Positions 50,621 to 59,670 are shown, numbered from the stretch's first letter. The stretch is DNA of 64,000 nucleotides from 20-14-all-45-10 sp964435965 (GCA_964435965.1 CAYTBB010000001.1:7672-71671); one strand, 5' to 3'. Translations and numbers: made by a program. The notes: a model not told the origin generated them from the letters alone.

Positions 50621-51859
50621 TTACCTGCCTAATATATTAAGAATCTCCGCCACGGAGGCTACATCTCTCCGCTGCTTCTGCTGACGATCTATGAGCACAA
50701 ACGGAGACGGCTTCTTAGTAACTGAGATAACCCAGCGATAGTTAGATGGCTCTCGTTCAGTGAAGGCGATTCCCACCGTGCATTTCGCCTCACGAAGCGA
50801 TTGAGCTAGAGTGAAGCATGTTCTCACTATCTCCGGGGTTGACTCCTCACCCTTAATTAAAATTCTAGATTCGGTGCCCTCTTCGCTTTCCAATGGAAGC
50901 AATTTCATTATCGGGTCAATATAAAGGGCAAAGCCGCAAGCAGGAATGCTTTTCCCGCTCATAAAGGGAATAAGGTCATCATACCTTCCTCCCCCACCTA
51001 TTTTCTCCCTATCAGCTAATAACTGGAAGCAAATTCCGGTGTAGTACTCGAAACCGCGTATTGCCGTGATATCAATTTCATAATTACAGTTCAGGCTGTC
51101 TAGCAATGTGGTGATGTTTATGAAATCCTCCATACTAGACTTGAAATCCGATGAAGCTTGCTGGCACAAAGCTTTTGTATTCTGCAAGAAACCACTTGAC
51201 TTTCCCTTTAGGCTTAGAAGCAAAGGTAGAAGTCTATCCAGTTCAGGTCTAGTTGATTTTCCCTCCATTAATGCTTGCCAATCTCCATCTAAAACACGGC
51301 TTGTTACTTTAGCCTCTTCGCCCGGGCCAAGCTTAAGTTCTTTAATCACTGCCTTCACCAAGCCAGCATGAGATAATTGTAATCTAATGTTAGCCAAGCC
51401 AAGTTTATGTACAACCTCTTTAACCAACGAAATTATCTCGGCATCCGCTGCCAATTTAGTACCGCCTAAAAACTCAGCGCCACACTGCCACCTCTCCCTG
51501 TTCTCCCGGCCTGTTTCTTCAAAGGCAAAGATATTAGTCATATAGAAAAGTTTAGCTATCTCGTGTTCACTTAGATTGTTAATATAAAGTCGGGCTACGG
51601 GAATAGTGCCGTCTGGTCGCAAGACCACTCTCTCACCGCTCCAGCCATTCCAATCAAGAAAGGAGTATACTTTGCCTAGCATACTTGGAGTAAGCGTTCC
51701 CGCAGCCGTAAATAGATGGAGGTATTCTAAGGTCGGTGTTCTTACCTCTTGATACCCATACTTACCACAGCAATTTCGAAACGCATCTTCGATATGCCGA
51801 AAGCGCACCATATCCTCAGGAAGCAAGTCCCGCATTCCTTTACATTTTTTGCTTTCCAT
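50621..51859 (-). CDS. hisZ: ATP phosphoribosyltransferase regulatory subunit (HisZ), HisRS-like
   Basis: 412 residues with a class II synthetase core related to HisRS: GMRDLLPEDMVRFRHIEDAF, RPDGTIPVARLY, GRENRERWQCGAEFLGG, AIRGFEYYTGICFQLLAD and GGGGRYDDLIPFMSG. A C-terminal anticodon-domain-like part (about 330-412) remains. It is next to a short-form HisG, which needs HisZ for activity and histidine feedback, so I call it HisZ and not the tRNA synthetase. A true hisS should exist elsewhere. It is the first gene of the his cluster. Confidence 0.82.
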   Translation of the reverse strand: MESKKCKGMRDLLPEDMVRFRHIEDAFRNCCGKYGYQEVRTPTLEYLHLFTAAGTLTPSMLGKVYSFLDWNGWSGERVVLRPDGTIPVARLYINNLSEHEIAKLFYMTNIFAFEETGRENRERWQCGAEFLGGTKLAADAEIISLVKEVVHKLGLANIRLQLSHAGLVKAVIKELKLGPGEEAKVTSRVLDGDWQALMEGKSTRPELDRLLPLLLSLKGKSSGFLQNTKALCQQASSDFKSSMEDFINITTLLDSLNCNYEIDITAIRGFEYYTGICFQLLADREKIGGGGRYDDLIPFMSGKSIPACGFALYIDPIMKLLPLESEEGTESRILIKGEESTPEIVRTCFTLAQSLREAKCTVGIAFTEREPSNYRWVISVTKKPSPFVLIDRQQKQRRDVASVAEILNILGR

Positions 51860-51945
51860 TTTTTTGACTTATTGAGTCGCTCTATTCTACACTAAGCTAT
51901 GTCGGCCTTCAATGATAAATTCGAGGTTGTTTAACCATACCTACC

Positions 51946-51991
51946 TGTCATTCTGAGCGTAGCGAAGAATCTCATACCGCTCAGGGTGACA
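51946..51991. repeat. Family C repeat, compact palindromic copy
   Basis: TGTCATTCTGAGCGTAGCGA, AGAATCTCATAC and CGCTCAGGGTGACA. The ends pair (TGTCAxxCTGAGCG with CGCTCAGGGTGACA). It lies between divergent hisZ and nfeD; the rest of 51860-52061 has a TATAAT at 52033-52038 as a possible nfeD promoter. Confidence 0.75.
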
Positions 51992-52061
51992 AAATAAATA
52001 CCCTAAAATTTGTTGCTTTTTGGTGCTTAGTTTATAATTAACTTGAGGTTTAGAAAGCTAG

Positions 52062-53375
52062 ATGAATAGAACTTTGCTCAGGATTTTCCTTCTTGCCTTG
52101 TTTATAATCACAATAGTTGGGGCTTTGGGAGGCAGCATAATTAGCGCTTCCAGTCCAACGATTGAAATCCTTCATGTGGAAGGCACTATTGTGCCAGTGG
52201 TGGCTGATTACATTGATCGAGGTATTAGCCAGGCTGAAGATGAGAATGCTACTGTTTGCATTATTGAATTAAATACGCCAGGAGGGCTTCTCACCGCAAC
52301 GGAGAAAATAGTCCAGAGAATTATGAATGCCGATGTGCCTGTAGTAGTTTACGTTTCCCCTAAAGGTGCCTGGGCTGCTTCAGCGGGAACTTTCATTACT
52401 TTATCTGCTCATATAGCCGCTATGACATCGGGCACCACTATTGGTGCTGCCCATCCTGTAGCTGCCGGGGGAGAGGAAATACCGGAAGCCCAAATGGAGA
52501 AGATAGTCGAATTTTCGGCTAAATGGATGAGGACCATTGCCGAGGAGCGGGGTCGCAATATGGAAGAAGCTGAGCTAGCCGTGACAGAAAGTAAATCCTT
52601 TACTGATGTTGATGCCCTGGAATCTAACCTTATTGATATGAGAGCTGATAATTTAGAAAGCCTTATTTCCCAAATCAATGGCTGGAGAGTTACTTTAGCC
52701 AATGGCGAGGAAGTTACTATTAACACTACGGGCTACGAGACAATTAGAAATGAAATGAATGCCATTGAGCAGTTCTTGCAAGCCATAAGTGACCCAAATA
52801 TTGCCTACATCCTGCTTACTCTGGCTACCATAGGGCTAATCACTGAGATTTCCAACCCAGGGATGGTTATTCCCGGGGTAGCCGGTGGCATAAGCTTATT
52901 CCTGGCGTTTTACTCCTTGGGAGTACTTAATGCTTACTGGGGGGGTATAGCGCTTATTCTGCTTGCCGTTGGACTTTTCGTCGCCGAGTATTTCACCGCT
53001 AGCTTTGGTCTATTTACCGCTGGAGGTATAATCTCGCTGGTTGTTGGCTCCCTAATCTTATTCAGCTATAGTCCAGGAATAGAAGTAAATCGTGGGCTAA
53101 TTGCCGGCGTCACAGCTGCCATTGCCGCCTTTGGTATCTTTGTCATTGGTGCTATCATTAGAGGACAGAGACGCCGCAAAGCTACTGGCCCTGAGGGAAT
53201 GGTGGGGAGGCTAGCTATAGCCAAAACGCCTCTAGACCCCACAGGCACAGTTCTAGCTGAAGGCGAACTTTGGACAGCCATAGCTGAAGGGGGTAAAATA
53301 GAACCACATGAGAAGGTGGTCATAACCAAAGTAGAAGAACTGAAATTGTGGGTGGCAAAAAAATCTAAAGAATAG
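52062..53375 (+). CDS. NfeD-family membrane-bound serine protease
   Basis: 437 residues. After a signal or anchor segment (8-30) comes a ClpP-like protease domain with IIELNTPGGLLTATEKIV, the catalytic serine region YVSPKGAWAASAGTFI and GTTIGAAHPVAAGG. Then about four or five membrane helices (NIAYILLTLATIGLITEI and following) and a C-terminal OB-fold NfeD domain (GMVGRLAIAKTPLDPTG to the end). In archaea the homologue cleaves stomatin-type proteins; the slipin two genes downstream fits that partnership. Confidence 0.92.
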   Translation: MNRTLLRIFLLALFIITIVGALGGSIISASSPTIEILHVEGTIVPVVADYIDRGISQAEDENATVCIIELNTPGGLLTATEKIVQRIMNADVPVVVYVSPKGAWAASAGTFITLSAHIAAMTSGTTIGAAHPVAAGGEEIPEAQMEKIVEFSAKWMRTIAEERGRNMEEAELAVTESKSFTDVDALESNLIDMRADNLESLISQINGWRVTLANGEEVTINTTGYETIRNEMNAIEQFLQAISDPNIAYILLTLATIGLITEISNPGMVIPGVAGGISLFLAFYSLGVLNAYWGGIALILLAVGLFVAEYFTASFGLFTAGGIISLVVGSLILFSYSPGIEVNRGLIAGVTAAIAAFGIFVIGAIIRGQRRRKATGPEGMVGRLAIAKTPLDPTGTVLAEGELWTAIAEGGKIEPHEKVVITKVEELKLWVAKKSKE

Positions 53376-53384
53376 GAGGGTAGT

Positions 53385-53795
53385 TTGCTATTCATGGAAT
53401 CGCCCTTTGTCGAATCATTACCTGAAGAGTTAGAAGCACTATTTAAGGCGTTATCTAAAGCGTTATTTAAAGTATCAGAAGCACTATCTATGGGAATAAC
53501 AGGGCCTATTATTGTAGTCATAATTTTTGCCGCCGCCTTTGTTATCTTCGTCATTTTTGCTATCGTTAAAGGTCAAAGGCGGAAACTCACCGCTGGTGTA
53601 GAGAATATGGTGGGAAAAGTGGCTGTAACGCAAACAGAGCTCAATCCTACAGGCACAGTTCTGGCTGAAGGCGAGCTTTGGACAGCCATAGCTGAGGGGA
53701 GTAAAATAAAACCTGATGAGGAGGTGGTCATAACTAAAGTAGCAGGCTTGAAATTGTGGGTAACAAAAAAATCTAAAGAAAAGGAGGACAAATAA
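53385..53795 (+). CDS. Short NfeD protein, partial duplicate of its neighbour
   Basis: 136 residues from a TTG (ATG at 53394 is the alternative). An acidic N-terminal helix, one membrane helix (GPIIVVIIFAAAFVIFVIFA), then an NfeD OB-fold. From GQRR onwards it mirrors the neighbour's C-terminus: PTGTVLAEGELWTAIAEGSK against PTGTVLAEGELWTAIAEGGK, with near-identical DNA. It is evidently a tandem partial duplication that kept the last membrane helix and the soluble domain but not the protease. AGGAGGG upstream. It may compete with or replace the parent in slipin binding (inference). Confidence 0.8.
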   Translation: MLFMESPFVESLPEELEALFKALSKALFKVSEALSMGITGPIIVVIIFAAAFVIFVIFAIVKGQRRKLTAGVENMVGKVAVTQTELNPTGTVLAEGELWTAIAEGSKIKPDEEVVITKVAGLKLWVTKKSKEKEDK

Positions 53796-53796
53796 C

Positions 53797-54564
53797 ATGG
53801 TAACGGGTTGGGTTTTTTACATTATTATCGCCCTAGCAGTAATACTACTTCTGTCAAATGCTATCAAGATCGTTCAAGAATATGAAAGGGGAGCTGTTTT
53901 CCGACTGGGCAGATTCGTTGGCCTGAGGGGGCCAGGGCTTGTCATCCTCATACCTTTCCTTGAGCGTATAAGGAGGGTTGACCTTCGTGTAATCACTATG
54001 GATGTTCCGGAGCAGGAATGCATGACTGTGGACAATGTTACCGTCAGAGTTGATGCCGTAGTTTACTTTCGGGTAGTTGATGCGGCAAATGCCGTTCTCA
54101 AAGTATATGACTTTGCCAAGGCGACCCACTTACTTGCCCAGACTACCCTGCGGAATATTGTCGGGCAATCCGAATTAGACGAGTTATTAGCTCATCGAGA
54201 TAGACTTAATGAAAAGATGCAAAAAATCGTTGATGAAGGCACAGACCCCTGGGGGATAAAAGTAAGCATGGTAGAAACTAAGGAGGTACAATTGCCCGAA
54301 AATATGAAACGGGCTATGGCGGCACAGGCTGAAGCTGAGCGAGACAGGCGAGCCAAGGTTGTTCACGCTGAAGGTGAATACCAGGCAGCTGAAAAGCTAG
54401 CTCAAGCTGCTGAAGTCATGTCCAAGCAACCCGCATCCCTACAACTTCGCTATCTGCAAACACTAGCAGGCATTGCCACGGAAAGAAGCAATACCATTCT
54501 TTTCCCCTTACCTATGGACTTGCTAACCGCCTTTTCGAGTAGAGGTACCCCAGAAAAGAAATAG
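53797..54564 (+). CDS. Slipin/stomatin-like SPFH-domain protein
   Basis: 255 residues. An N-terminal membrane hairpin (3-22) is followed by the SPFH/Band 7 domain: EYERGAVFRLGRFVGLRGPG, IPFLERIRRVDLRV, TVRVDAVVYFRVVDAANAV and a C-terminal coiled coil (AMAAQAEAERDRRAKVVHAE). Stomatin-type proteins form membrane scaffolds, and paired NfeD proteases process them. AAGGAGG precedes the ATG by nine bases, and the gene follows the short nfeD directly. Confidence 0.93.
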   Translation: MVTGWVFYIIIALAVILLLSNAIKIVQEYERGAVFRLGRFVGLRGPGLVILIPFLERIRRVDLRVITMDVPEQECMTVDNVTVRVDAVVYFRVVDAANAVLKVYDFAKATHLLAQTTLRNIVGQSELDELLAHRDRLNEKMQKIVDEGTDPWGIKVSMVETKEVQLPENMKRAMAAQAEAERDRRAKVVHAEGEYQAAEKLAQAAEVMSKQPASLQLRYLQTLAGIATERSNTILFPLPMDLLTAFSSRGTPEKK

Positions 54565-54571
54565 GCAGATG

Positions 54572-54601
54572 CTCCGGCCTGGCTAACCGGTTGGGCCGGA
54601 G
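54572..54601. terminator. Strong hairpin between slipin and pyrD
   Basis: CTCCGGCC (54572-54579) and GGCCGGAG (54594-54601) form a perfect 8-base-pair G/C-rich stem with a 14-base loop, between convergent gene ends. The flanking T tracts are weak. Probably a bidirectional terminator. Confidence 0.6.
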
Positions 54602-54616
54602 TAAATCTTCCGGTAA

Positions 54617-55555
54617 TTAAACCTGAGCAACACCAATCAGCTCAGCTAAATTGTGGATTCCTTTATCGCTCATAAAATGCTTTATTCCTTCCAATATATT
54701 AAGGCTGGCACGAGGGTTGGTTAAATTGGTGCTACCAACTTGTATTGCGCTAGCCCCACACATAATGAATTCTAAGGCATCTGCAGCACAACCAATACCA
54801 CCGCAACCTATCAATGGGATATGCGCGACCTTAGCTACTTCATACACCATATAAAGTGCTATGGGTTTGATAGCAGGACCAGAAAGTCCACCAGTAATAT
54901 TCCCTAAGCACGGTTTTCTTTTACTTATGTCAATCGCTATCCCTTTCACCGTGTTGATCAAAGATATGGCATCAGCTCCAGCACTTTCCACTGCTAAAGC
55001 AATTTCCTTAATATCAGTTACATTAGGGCTTAGTTTTACCACGACGGGCAAGCTGGTCACAGCCTTAACCGCTGAAGTTACTTCAGCAGCAAGTTTTGGG
55101 TTTACTCCAAACTCAATTCCACCCGCTGAAATATTAGGGCAGCCAATGTTTAATTCAATGCCGCTTACCCCGTGTATGCCTTCCAACTTGGCCGCTACAC
55201 TAGCATATTCATCAATTGTTTCTCCGGCAACGTTAACAATGACAGGAATTCGCCAGCTTGCCCATATGGGGGCTTTATCCCTGATCATGGCATCAACGCC
55301 AATATTCTCCAAACCTACAGAATTAAGCAAGCCACTCTCCGTTTCCACCAATCGCGGTTGAGGATTGCCCTTCCTTGGCATAAGAGTAGTGCCTTTACAA
55401 ACAATTGCCCCTAGCTTCTGTATGTCAATAAGCCCGCTATATTCCGTGCCATAACCAAAAGTGCCCGAAGCTGTCATCACTGGATTATCCAGCATTAACC
55501 CTTTAGGATGACAAGGAGCTAGCTGAACGCGAAGATTTAACGAATTAGCTCTCAC
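54617..55555 (-). CDS. pyrD: Dihydroorotate dehydrogenase, class 1B-type catalytic subunit
   Basis: Oxidises dihydroorotate to orotate with FMN. I start at the GTG at 55555 (312 residues), because the longer frame to 55609 runs through a TGCTATAAT promoter element and is not conserved. Blocks: LDNPVMTASGTFGYGTEYS, GLENIGVDAM, IELNIGCPNISAGG (active-site cysteine region), VVVKLSPNVTDI, LINTVKGIAIDI, GGLSGPAIKPIALYMVYEVA and IGCGGIGCAADALEFIMCGA. No pyrK electron-transfer subunit is next to it. Confidence 0.92.
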   Translation of the reverse strand: MRANSLNLRVQLAPCHPKGLMLDNPVMTASGTFGYGTEYSGLIDIQKLGAIVCKGTTLMPRKGNPQPRLVETESGLLNSVGLENIGVDAMIRDKAPIWASWRIPVIVNVAGETIDEYASVAAKLEGIHGVSGIELNIGCPNISAGGIEFGVNPKLAAEVTSAVKAVTSLPVVVKLSPNVTDIKEIALAVESAGADAISLINTVKGIAIDISKRKPCLGNITGGLSGPAIKPIALYMVYEVAKVAHIPLIGCGGIGCAADALEFIMCGASAIQVGSTNLTNPRASLNILEGIKHFMSDKGIHNLAELIGVAQV

Positions 55556-55567
55556 ACCTATAATTTT

Positions 55568-55576
55568 ATTATAGCA
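55568..55576 (-). promoter_or_regulatory. Extended -10 promoter of pyrD
   Basis: TGCTATAAT on the minus strand, 12 bases before the proposed GTG start. It would give a leader of only about five bases and supports the shorter pyrD start. Confidence 0.45.
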
Positions 55577-55615
55577 GGGTAGCCTCTGAAGCGATATGCC
55601 TTGTATCACCAGCTA

Positions 55616-55624
55616 TGTTAAAAT
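55616..55624 (+). promoter_or_regulatory. Extended -10 promoter of the rimI-like gene
   Basis: TGTTAAAAT, with 7 bases between its end and the ATG at 55632. Transcription would start at or next to the start codon, implying a leaderless mRNA. Confidence 0.45.
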
Positions 55625-55631
55625 TTAACCA

Positions 55632-56303
55632 ATGCCAGAAGTAACTTACCTTCTTCGCCCTATAGAGGATGAGGATATTCCCCAGGTAACTGAGATTGAC
55701 CGCGAGGCTTTCCCTGGCGAGTCGCTGTTTCGCCCTTACACTTCATATAAGCAGGAGATTCACAATTCATTAGCCCACTACATAGTAGCTTGCATTGAGA
55801 AGGGGACTGGACCAAAACCAAGCCGGGAAGATATGCAAAAAAAGTCCTGGCTCAAACGCCTCTTGGGCCATCACCATTTAGCTATTAGCACGAGCGCGGT
55901 GCGAAACAACCTCTATAGTAAAGAATACATAGTTGGCTTCGCTGGCTTCTGGATTATGCTAAATGAGGCACATATCATCGCTATTGCGGTAAGAAATAAT
56001 TATCGCCGCAAGGGAATAGGCGAAGGACTGCTCATTTCAGTTATTGAGGTGGCTACTCAAATACATGCCAATGTAATCACCTTAGAAGTGCGTGCTTCTA
56101 ATGAGATAGCCCAGGCACTTTATAAGAAATATGGATTTCGAGTAGCGGGCAAGCGCCCAAGGTATTATTCAGATAACGGCGAAGACGCTGTGCTTATGAG
56201 CACAGATACTATTACTCTGGCCCCCTTCCAAGCTCATTTCCAGCGACTGAAAGAAGCTCATAGCCAGAGGTGGGGAAAAATCTTCACAACTCAATTAGCT
56301 TGA
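55632..56303 (+). CDS. GNAT acetyltransferase, RimI-like
   Basis: 223 residues. YLLRPIEDEDIPQVTEIDREAF begins a GNAT fold; the acetyl-CoA loop is RNNYRRKGIGEGLL, followed by LEVRASNEIAQALYKKYGF, the RimI-type end. Middle residues 60-95 form an extra basic insert. It may acetylate the N-terminus of a ribosomal protein as RimI does, but the substrate cannot be read from sequence. It is divergent from pyrD. Confidence 0.82.
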   Translation: MPEVTYLLRPIEDEDIPQVTEIDREAFPGESLFRPYTSYKQEIHNSLAHYIVACIEKGTGPKPSREDMQKKSWLKRLLGHHHLAISTSAVRNNLYSKEYIVGFAGFWIMLNEAHIIAIAVRNNYRRKGIGEGLLISVIEVATQIHANVITLEVRASNEIAQALYKKYGFRVAGKRPRYYSDNGEDAVLMSTDTITLAPFQAHFQRLKEAHSQRWGKIFTTQLA

Positions 56304-56383
56304 AATCGAAATAGGTTAATAAATTCTGCTCCCCTGATTTCCGACTCTACTAATGACATCCGAATCTTCGCAGCACTCTCGTG

Positions 56384-57523
56384 TCAACTATATTTGCTTA
56401 GAATAGCTTTGAAGGAATCTCTGACAAAAGCTAGCTGTTCTTTATCAGCGGCAAAGGTAGAGAGTTTAAAAGCTTTTGTCAGACCCGGCTGCAGCCCCCA
56501 AATGCCTCTGCCCTTCAGCTCCTTGTACAGGAAATATCCCCTCTCTCGGACATTCTTGGAGATGTCATAGAGCATCGGAGCTTCAAAGTGCAGTAAGTCA
56601 TGTCTATGCGGTTTCTCTCCTAGCTGCTTAAAACCCAATTTCTCAAGTTCAGTGGAAAGCCATTGCGCCTTTAATACTTGCTCAGCCCAATGGTTAACCC
56701 TTTCTTTCACATAAGGGAAGGAAGCCATAAGCGTTACCAGCGGGACGCCCCTCAAGGTACAGCCAAGAAGCTCAACCTCTTTATTGCTATATGCCTCAGA
56801 TTTCCTCAATACTATTTCTTCCCACTTCTTTTTCATTCCCAAAACTCCACAAGGCCCGGCAGAAGCCATGCTTTTGTGTCCACTACCAACAATGAAGTCA
56901 GCTCCAACATCGTTCATTTTGATCGGCATTCTGCCCACCGCATATGCACCATTAAGGATATAAGGGATACCATATTCTTGAGCAATTTTCCCTAGCTTTG
57001 TGGCATCGGAAAGATTTCCATAATTGCCATCGGGGTAAGTTAATAAAATTAGTTTAGGATTATTCTTTTTTATAACTGGTATGTAATCGTTAACATCAAT
57101 CCTGAATTCTGGATAACCGGAGTGAGGCACTTCGATAACATTCAACCCTACCCTTTCAGCGGCAACAATTGTAGTGTAATGCCTGCTACTATCGACAATG
57201 ATTGAATCACCTGGCTTGGCCAAAGAATGCATTACCATGTATTTAGCTTCTCTTGCCCCATGAGTTATGGTAGCAACATCGCAACCCAAAAATTGGGGTA
57301 AAAGTTCCCGCACAAACTCTCGGACAGGAGGATTTGTTATCTCGCACAAGCTGCCAAGGCAAAAATCACACACGGAATACCCATCTCCAAATTCCACTAA
57401 TGCTTCCCTAGCAGCATCAGTGAGAATGCCTCCCGTTTGAAGAGGCATAAGATTTATAAGGCCTTTGTGCAATCTTTGTAATGCACCAAGTTTCTGTAAT
57501 GCTTTATTTGTTGGCTGCTTCAT
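56384..57523 (-). CDS. pscS: Sep-tRNA:Cys-tRNA synthase (SepCysS)
   Basis: PLP enzyme that converts O-phosphoseryl-tRNA-Cys to Cys-tRNA-Cys. 379 residues, the family length. The paired cysteines GYSVCDFCLG (C52, C55) and the third in LLGCTLRGVP (C255) correspond to the three essential cysteines of the archaeal enzyme. The PLP lysine lies in GSGHKSMASAGPCG (K217). TYPDGNYGNLSDA and NGAYAVGRMP are further SepCysS blocks. Its ATG overlaps the sepS stop by four bases. I see no fused SepCysE-like domain. Confidence 0.94.
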   Translation of the reverse strand: MKQPTNKALQKLGALQRLHKGLINLMPLQTGGILTDAAREALVEFGDGYSVCDFCLGSLCEITNPPVREFVRELLPQFLGCDVATITHGAREAKYMVMHSLAKPGDSIIVDSSRHYTTIVAAERVGLNVIEVPHSGYPEFRIDVNDYIPVIKKNNPKLILLTYPDGNYGNLSDATKLGKIAQEYGIPYILNGAYAVGRMPIKMNDVGADFIVGSGHKSMASAGPCGVLGMKKKWEEIVLRKSEAYSNKEVELLGCTLRGVPLVTLMASFPYVKERVNHWAEQVLKAQWLSTELEKLGFKQLGEKPHRHDLLHFEAPMLYDISKNVRERGYFLYKELKGRGIWGLQPGLTKAFKLSTFAADKEQLAFVRDSFKAILSKYS

Positions 57524-59043
57524 GAAGTTTTCCTTTTTAGTGCCTGCGATTTTATGGTTACAAATACAGCACCACCAACTCCTATCTTCTTCTGCTGCCC
57601 TTCTATGTACTCCTGAATAGCCTCTGGAATTCGCAGATTAAGGTCAGAGAGATGCTTTATTGTTTTCACCTGATAAGTTAAGTTTTCATCGCTGCTTTCT
57701 ATTAAAGCTGCTGCCCCCATTGCTATAGCACGCATGTAGTTTATACCTGAATGTACTCCTGAGGGGACAACGTCACTATAGATGCTACCATTAGCTACGC
57801 AAATCTCGTTAAAACCAGCGGGACCAATCAACCTCTTACCTGTCTCCGTTTCTACAACTTTTACCTGTATGGAGTCATCCTCCCAGGCTAAAAACTCACA
57901 TGGGGCAATCTCATCTTTATACTTTCGGGCAGTTTCCTCGATTGCCTTGGCTATCTTTTTTCCTTTGGCAGTCTTGGGACTTGTTATAGAGGTAATGGAC
58001 TTAGCTATATCTTCATCACTATATTCAGCTATGGAAAATTGGGGATATGCCAGCTTCCTTATATCATCCACTTCATATAGAATCATCGCTAGCCGCTCAA
58101 CCCCCAAGCCAGCATTAAATACGGGATACCGGATGTTAAAGTTTGCTAAGGATATAGGAGAGTACATGCCAATATCGGCAACCTCGAGCCAATTCCCTTT
58201 GTAGTTAATGAAAGCCTCTTGCTCCTGGCCGGGCGCATAATACTTAGATGTTGCTATCTTTGTCTCAAATTTGATATCTACAAAGCCATATTGCCGTAAG
58301 ACGTCTTTGGTTATTTCTCTTCCGGCATCCAAGGACATTTTGGGGGCCATTACTACGACTGATGCTGAATGATGAATCCGCAAATGGTGAGCATCTTCCC
58401 TTTGCTCATTGCGGTATCGAGGCCCTACCGAAAATAAGGCCAGCGGAAATTTAGCTTTGTCCTGCAACGCTGCTAAAGTGTGAAACCATGTAGCTGTCAT
58501 ATGGCTTCTTAAAGTCTTATTAGAAGGTAACGGTCGTAGCTTTTTTAGCTCAGGAAAAACCTTGTCTAGAAGCCCTGTAGCTTGGTTGTCAGTGATATCC
58601 AGTCCAGCAATGAACTCCTCAATGAGGTTATCTGCCTCGATTTCTCCCTTCTTATACCTTCTAAGAATTGACCTCAATTTCTCACTTTCAATTTCTCCTG
58701 CTATCTCCTTTATTTGAGCTATTTTTTGGGCACTCAGCCCTATCTCAGGGCGAGGTAATTCAGCCAAATAAAAAACTCTGTCAAGGATAAGCCGAGCCTC
58801 CGGGCCATACTGCTTAGAGACATCATAATCGGGCAAAATTGTAAGATTCTCAACTTCATCAAAGCCAAGATTTAACAGGATTTCCCTCGATTGTTGAACC
58901 AATTGGCGCACAAGGTGAGGTTTCCCTTTCCTTTCTAGAGAGATTTTGGTACCCTTTGGAATAAGTTTTCCTGTTGATACCCAAGCCTCGGTAAAATTCT
59001 TTTTTGCTTGCGACTTTATTTCGTTTAAATCAAACGTTGCCAT
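57520..59043 (-). CDS. sepS: O-phosphoseryl-tRNA synthetase (SepRS)
   Basis: Class II synthetase that charges tRNA-Cys with phosphoserine, the first step of tRNA-dependent cysteine synthesis. 507 residues. Motif 2 is SVGPRYRNEQREDAHHLR; motif 3 is FNAGLGVERLAMILYE. Residues that bind phosphoserine in archaeal SepRS are kept with exact spacing: H181 and T183 (SHMTATW), S226 and S228 (HHSAS). The central helical insertion and the C-terminal anticodon-binding part (about 390-507) are present. ATG start. With pscS it forms a two-gene operon. No tRNA-Cys gene is in the window. Confidence 0.95.
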   Translation of the reverse strand: MATFDLNEIKSQAKKNFTEAWVSTGKLIPKGTKISLERKGKPHLVRQLVQQSREILLNLGFDEVENLTILPDYDVSKQYGPEARLILDRVFYLAELPRPEIGLSAQKIAQIKEIAGEIESEKLRSILRRYKKGEIEADNLIEEFIAGLDITDNQATGLLDKVFPELKKLRPLPSNKTLRSHMTATWFHTLAALQDKAKFPLALFSVGPRYRNEQREDAHHLRIHHSASVVVMAPKMSLDAGREITKDVLRQYGFVDIKFETKIATSKYYAPGQEQEAFINYKGNWLEVADIGMYSPISLANFNIRYPVFNAGLGVERLAMILYEVDDIRKLAYPQFSIAEYSDEDIAKSITSITSPKTAKGKKIAKAIEETARKYKDEIAPCEFLAWEDDSIQVKVVETETGKRLIGPAGFNEICVANGSIYSDVVPSGVHSGINYMRAIAMGAAALIESSDENLTYQVKTIKHLSDLNLRIPEAIQEYIEGQQKKIGVGGAVFVTIKSQALKRKTS

Positions 59044-59060
59044 GTTCAGGCTTCCACTTC

Positions 59061-59090
59061 ACTATAAATACTATCCCTTATTGTTTGTAA
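59061..59090 (-). promoter_or_regulatory. Putative promoter of the sepS-pscS operon
   Basis: On the minus strand TTACAA (59085-59090) and TATAGT (59061-59066) with an 18-base spacer, just upstream of the sepS start at 59043. GTGGAAG lies eight bases before the ATG as ribosome-binding site. Confidence 0.4.
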
Positions 59091-59121
59091 CCAGCCGGAC
59101 TTTGCTTCTCCCTAACCAGAA

Positions 59122-59637
59122 CTAGCCCTTTTTCAGCTTGCTGATGCATTGTACTAGGTATTGCCTCAATATACTCAGCGCTGCCTCGGCAGCCTCTCTC
59201 TTGTTTTCCCCTCGGTTTCCCTGAAAGATACATTTTTGGCTCAGGCTACCGTCTTTAGCCGCTAAGCCAATGTGAAATAGCCCCACAGGTTTCTCAGAGC
59301 TACCACCTGAGGGTCCAGCGATCCCAGTATTAGAAACACATATATCTACATCTAATAGCCTTCTACCACCTTCAGCCATCTCTATGGCTGTTTGCGAACT
59401 GACAGCCCCATAATTTTCTATAGTTTCCTTTCTCACTCCGAGAACATTGATTTTTACCTCATTGCTATATGCTACCAAAGAGCCTTTAAAATAGCCGGAG
59501 CTACCGGGCACGTTGGTTAACCTATCAGCTATCCTGCCACCAGTAGCTGACTCGGCTGTACCAATGGTAACTAACTTTCCTGTTCTGGCTTGGCATTCTT
59601 TTATCAGGTCTGCAATCTCTATTTCCGGTTTTGCCAT
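59122..59637 (-). CDS. pncC: CinA C-terminal-type nicotinamide-nucleotide amidohydrolase
   Basis: 171 residues from the ATG at 59637, which has TTGGAG upstream; the frame extends further but into a repeat. GTAESATGGRIADRLTNVPGSS is the active-site block; VAYSNEVKINVLGV, SNTGIAGPSGGSSEKPVG and FQGNRGENKREAAEAAL match CinA C-terminal/PncC proteins, which deamidate NMN to recycle pyridine nucleotides. It is a stand-alone domain without the CinA N-terminal half. Same strand as and upstream of sepS. Confidence 0.88.
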   Translation of the reverse strand: MAKPEIEIADLIKECQARTGKLVTIGTAESATGGRIADRLTNVPGSSGYFKGSLVAYSNEVKINVLGVRKETIENYGAVSSQTAIEMAEGGRRLLDVDICVSNTGIAGPSGGSSEKPVGLFHIGLAAKDGSLSQKCIFQGNRGENKREAAEAALSILRQYLVQCISKLKKG

Positions 59638-59670
59638 ACGTCTCCAATTATTCTCGCCTAGTAATCCCAC

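Noticed and set aside
50621..51859. Histidyl-tRNA synthetase
   Set aside because: Adjacent to a short-form hisG within a his cluster, which points to HisZ; kept as an alternative.
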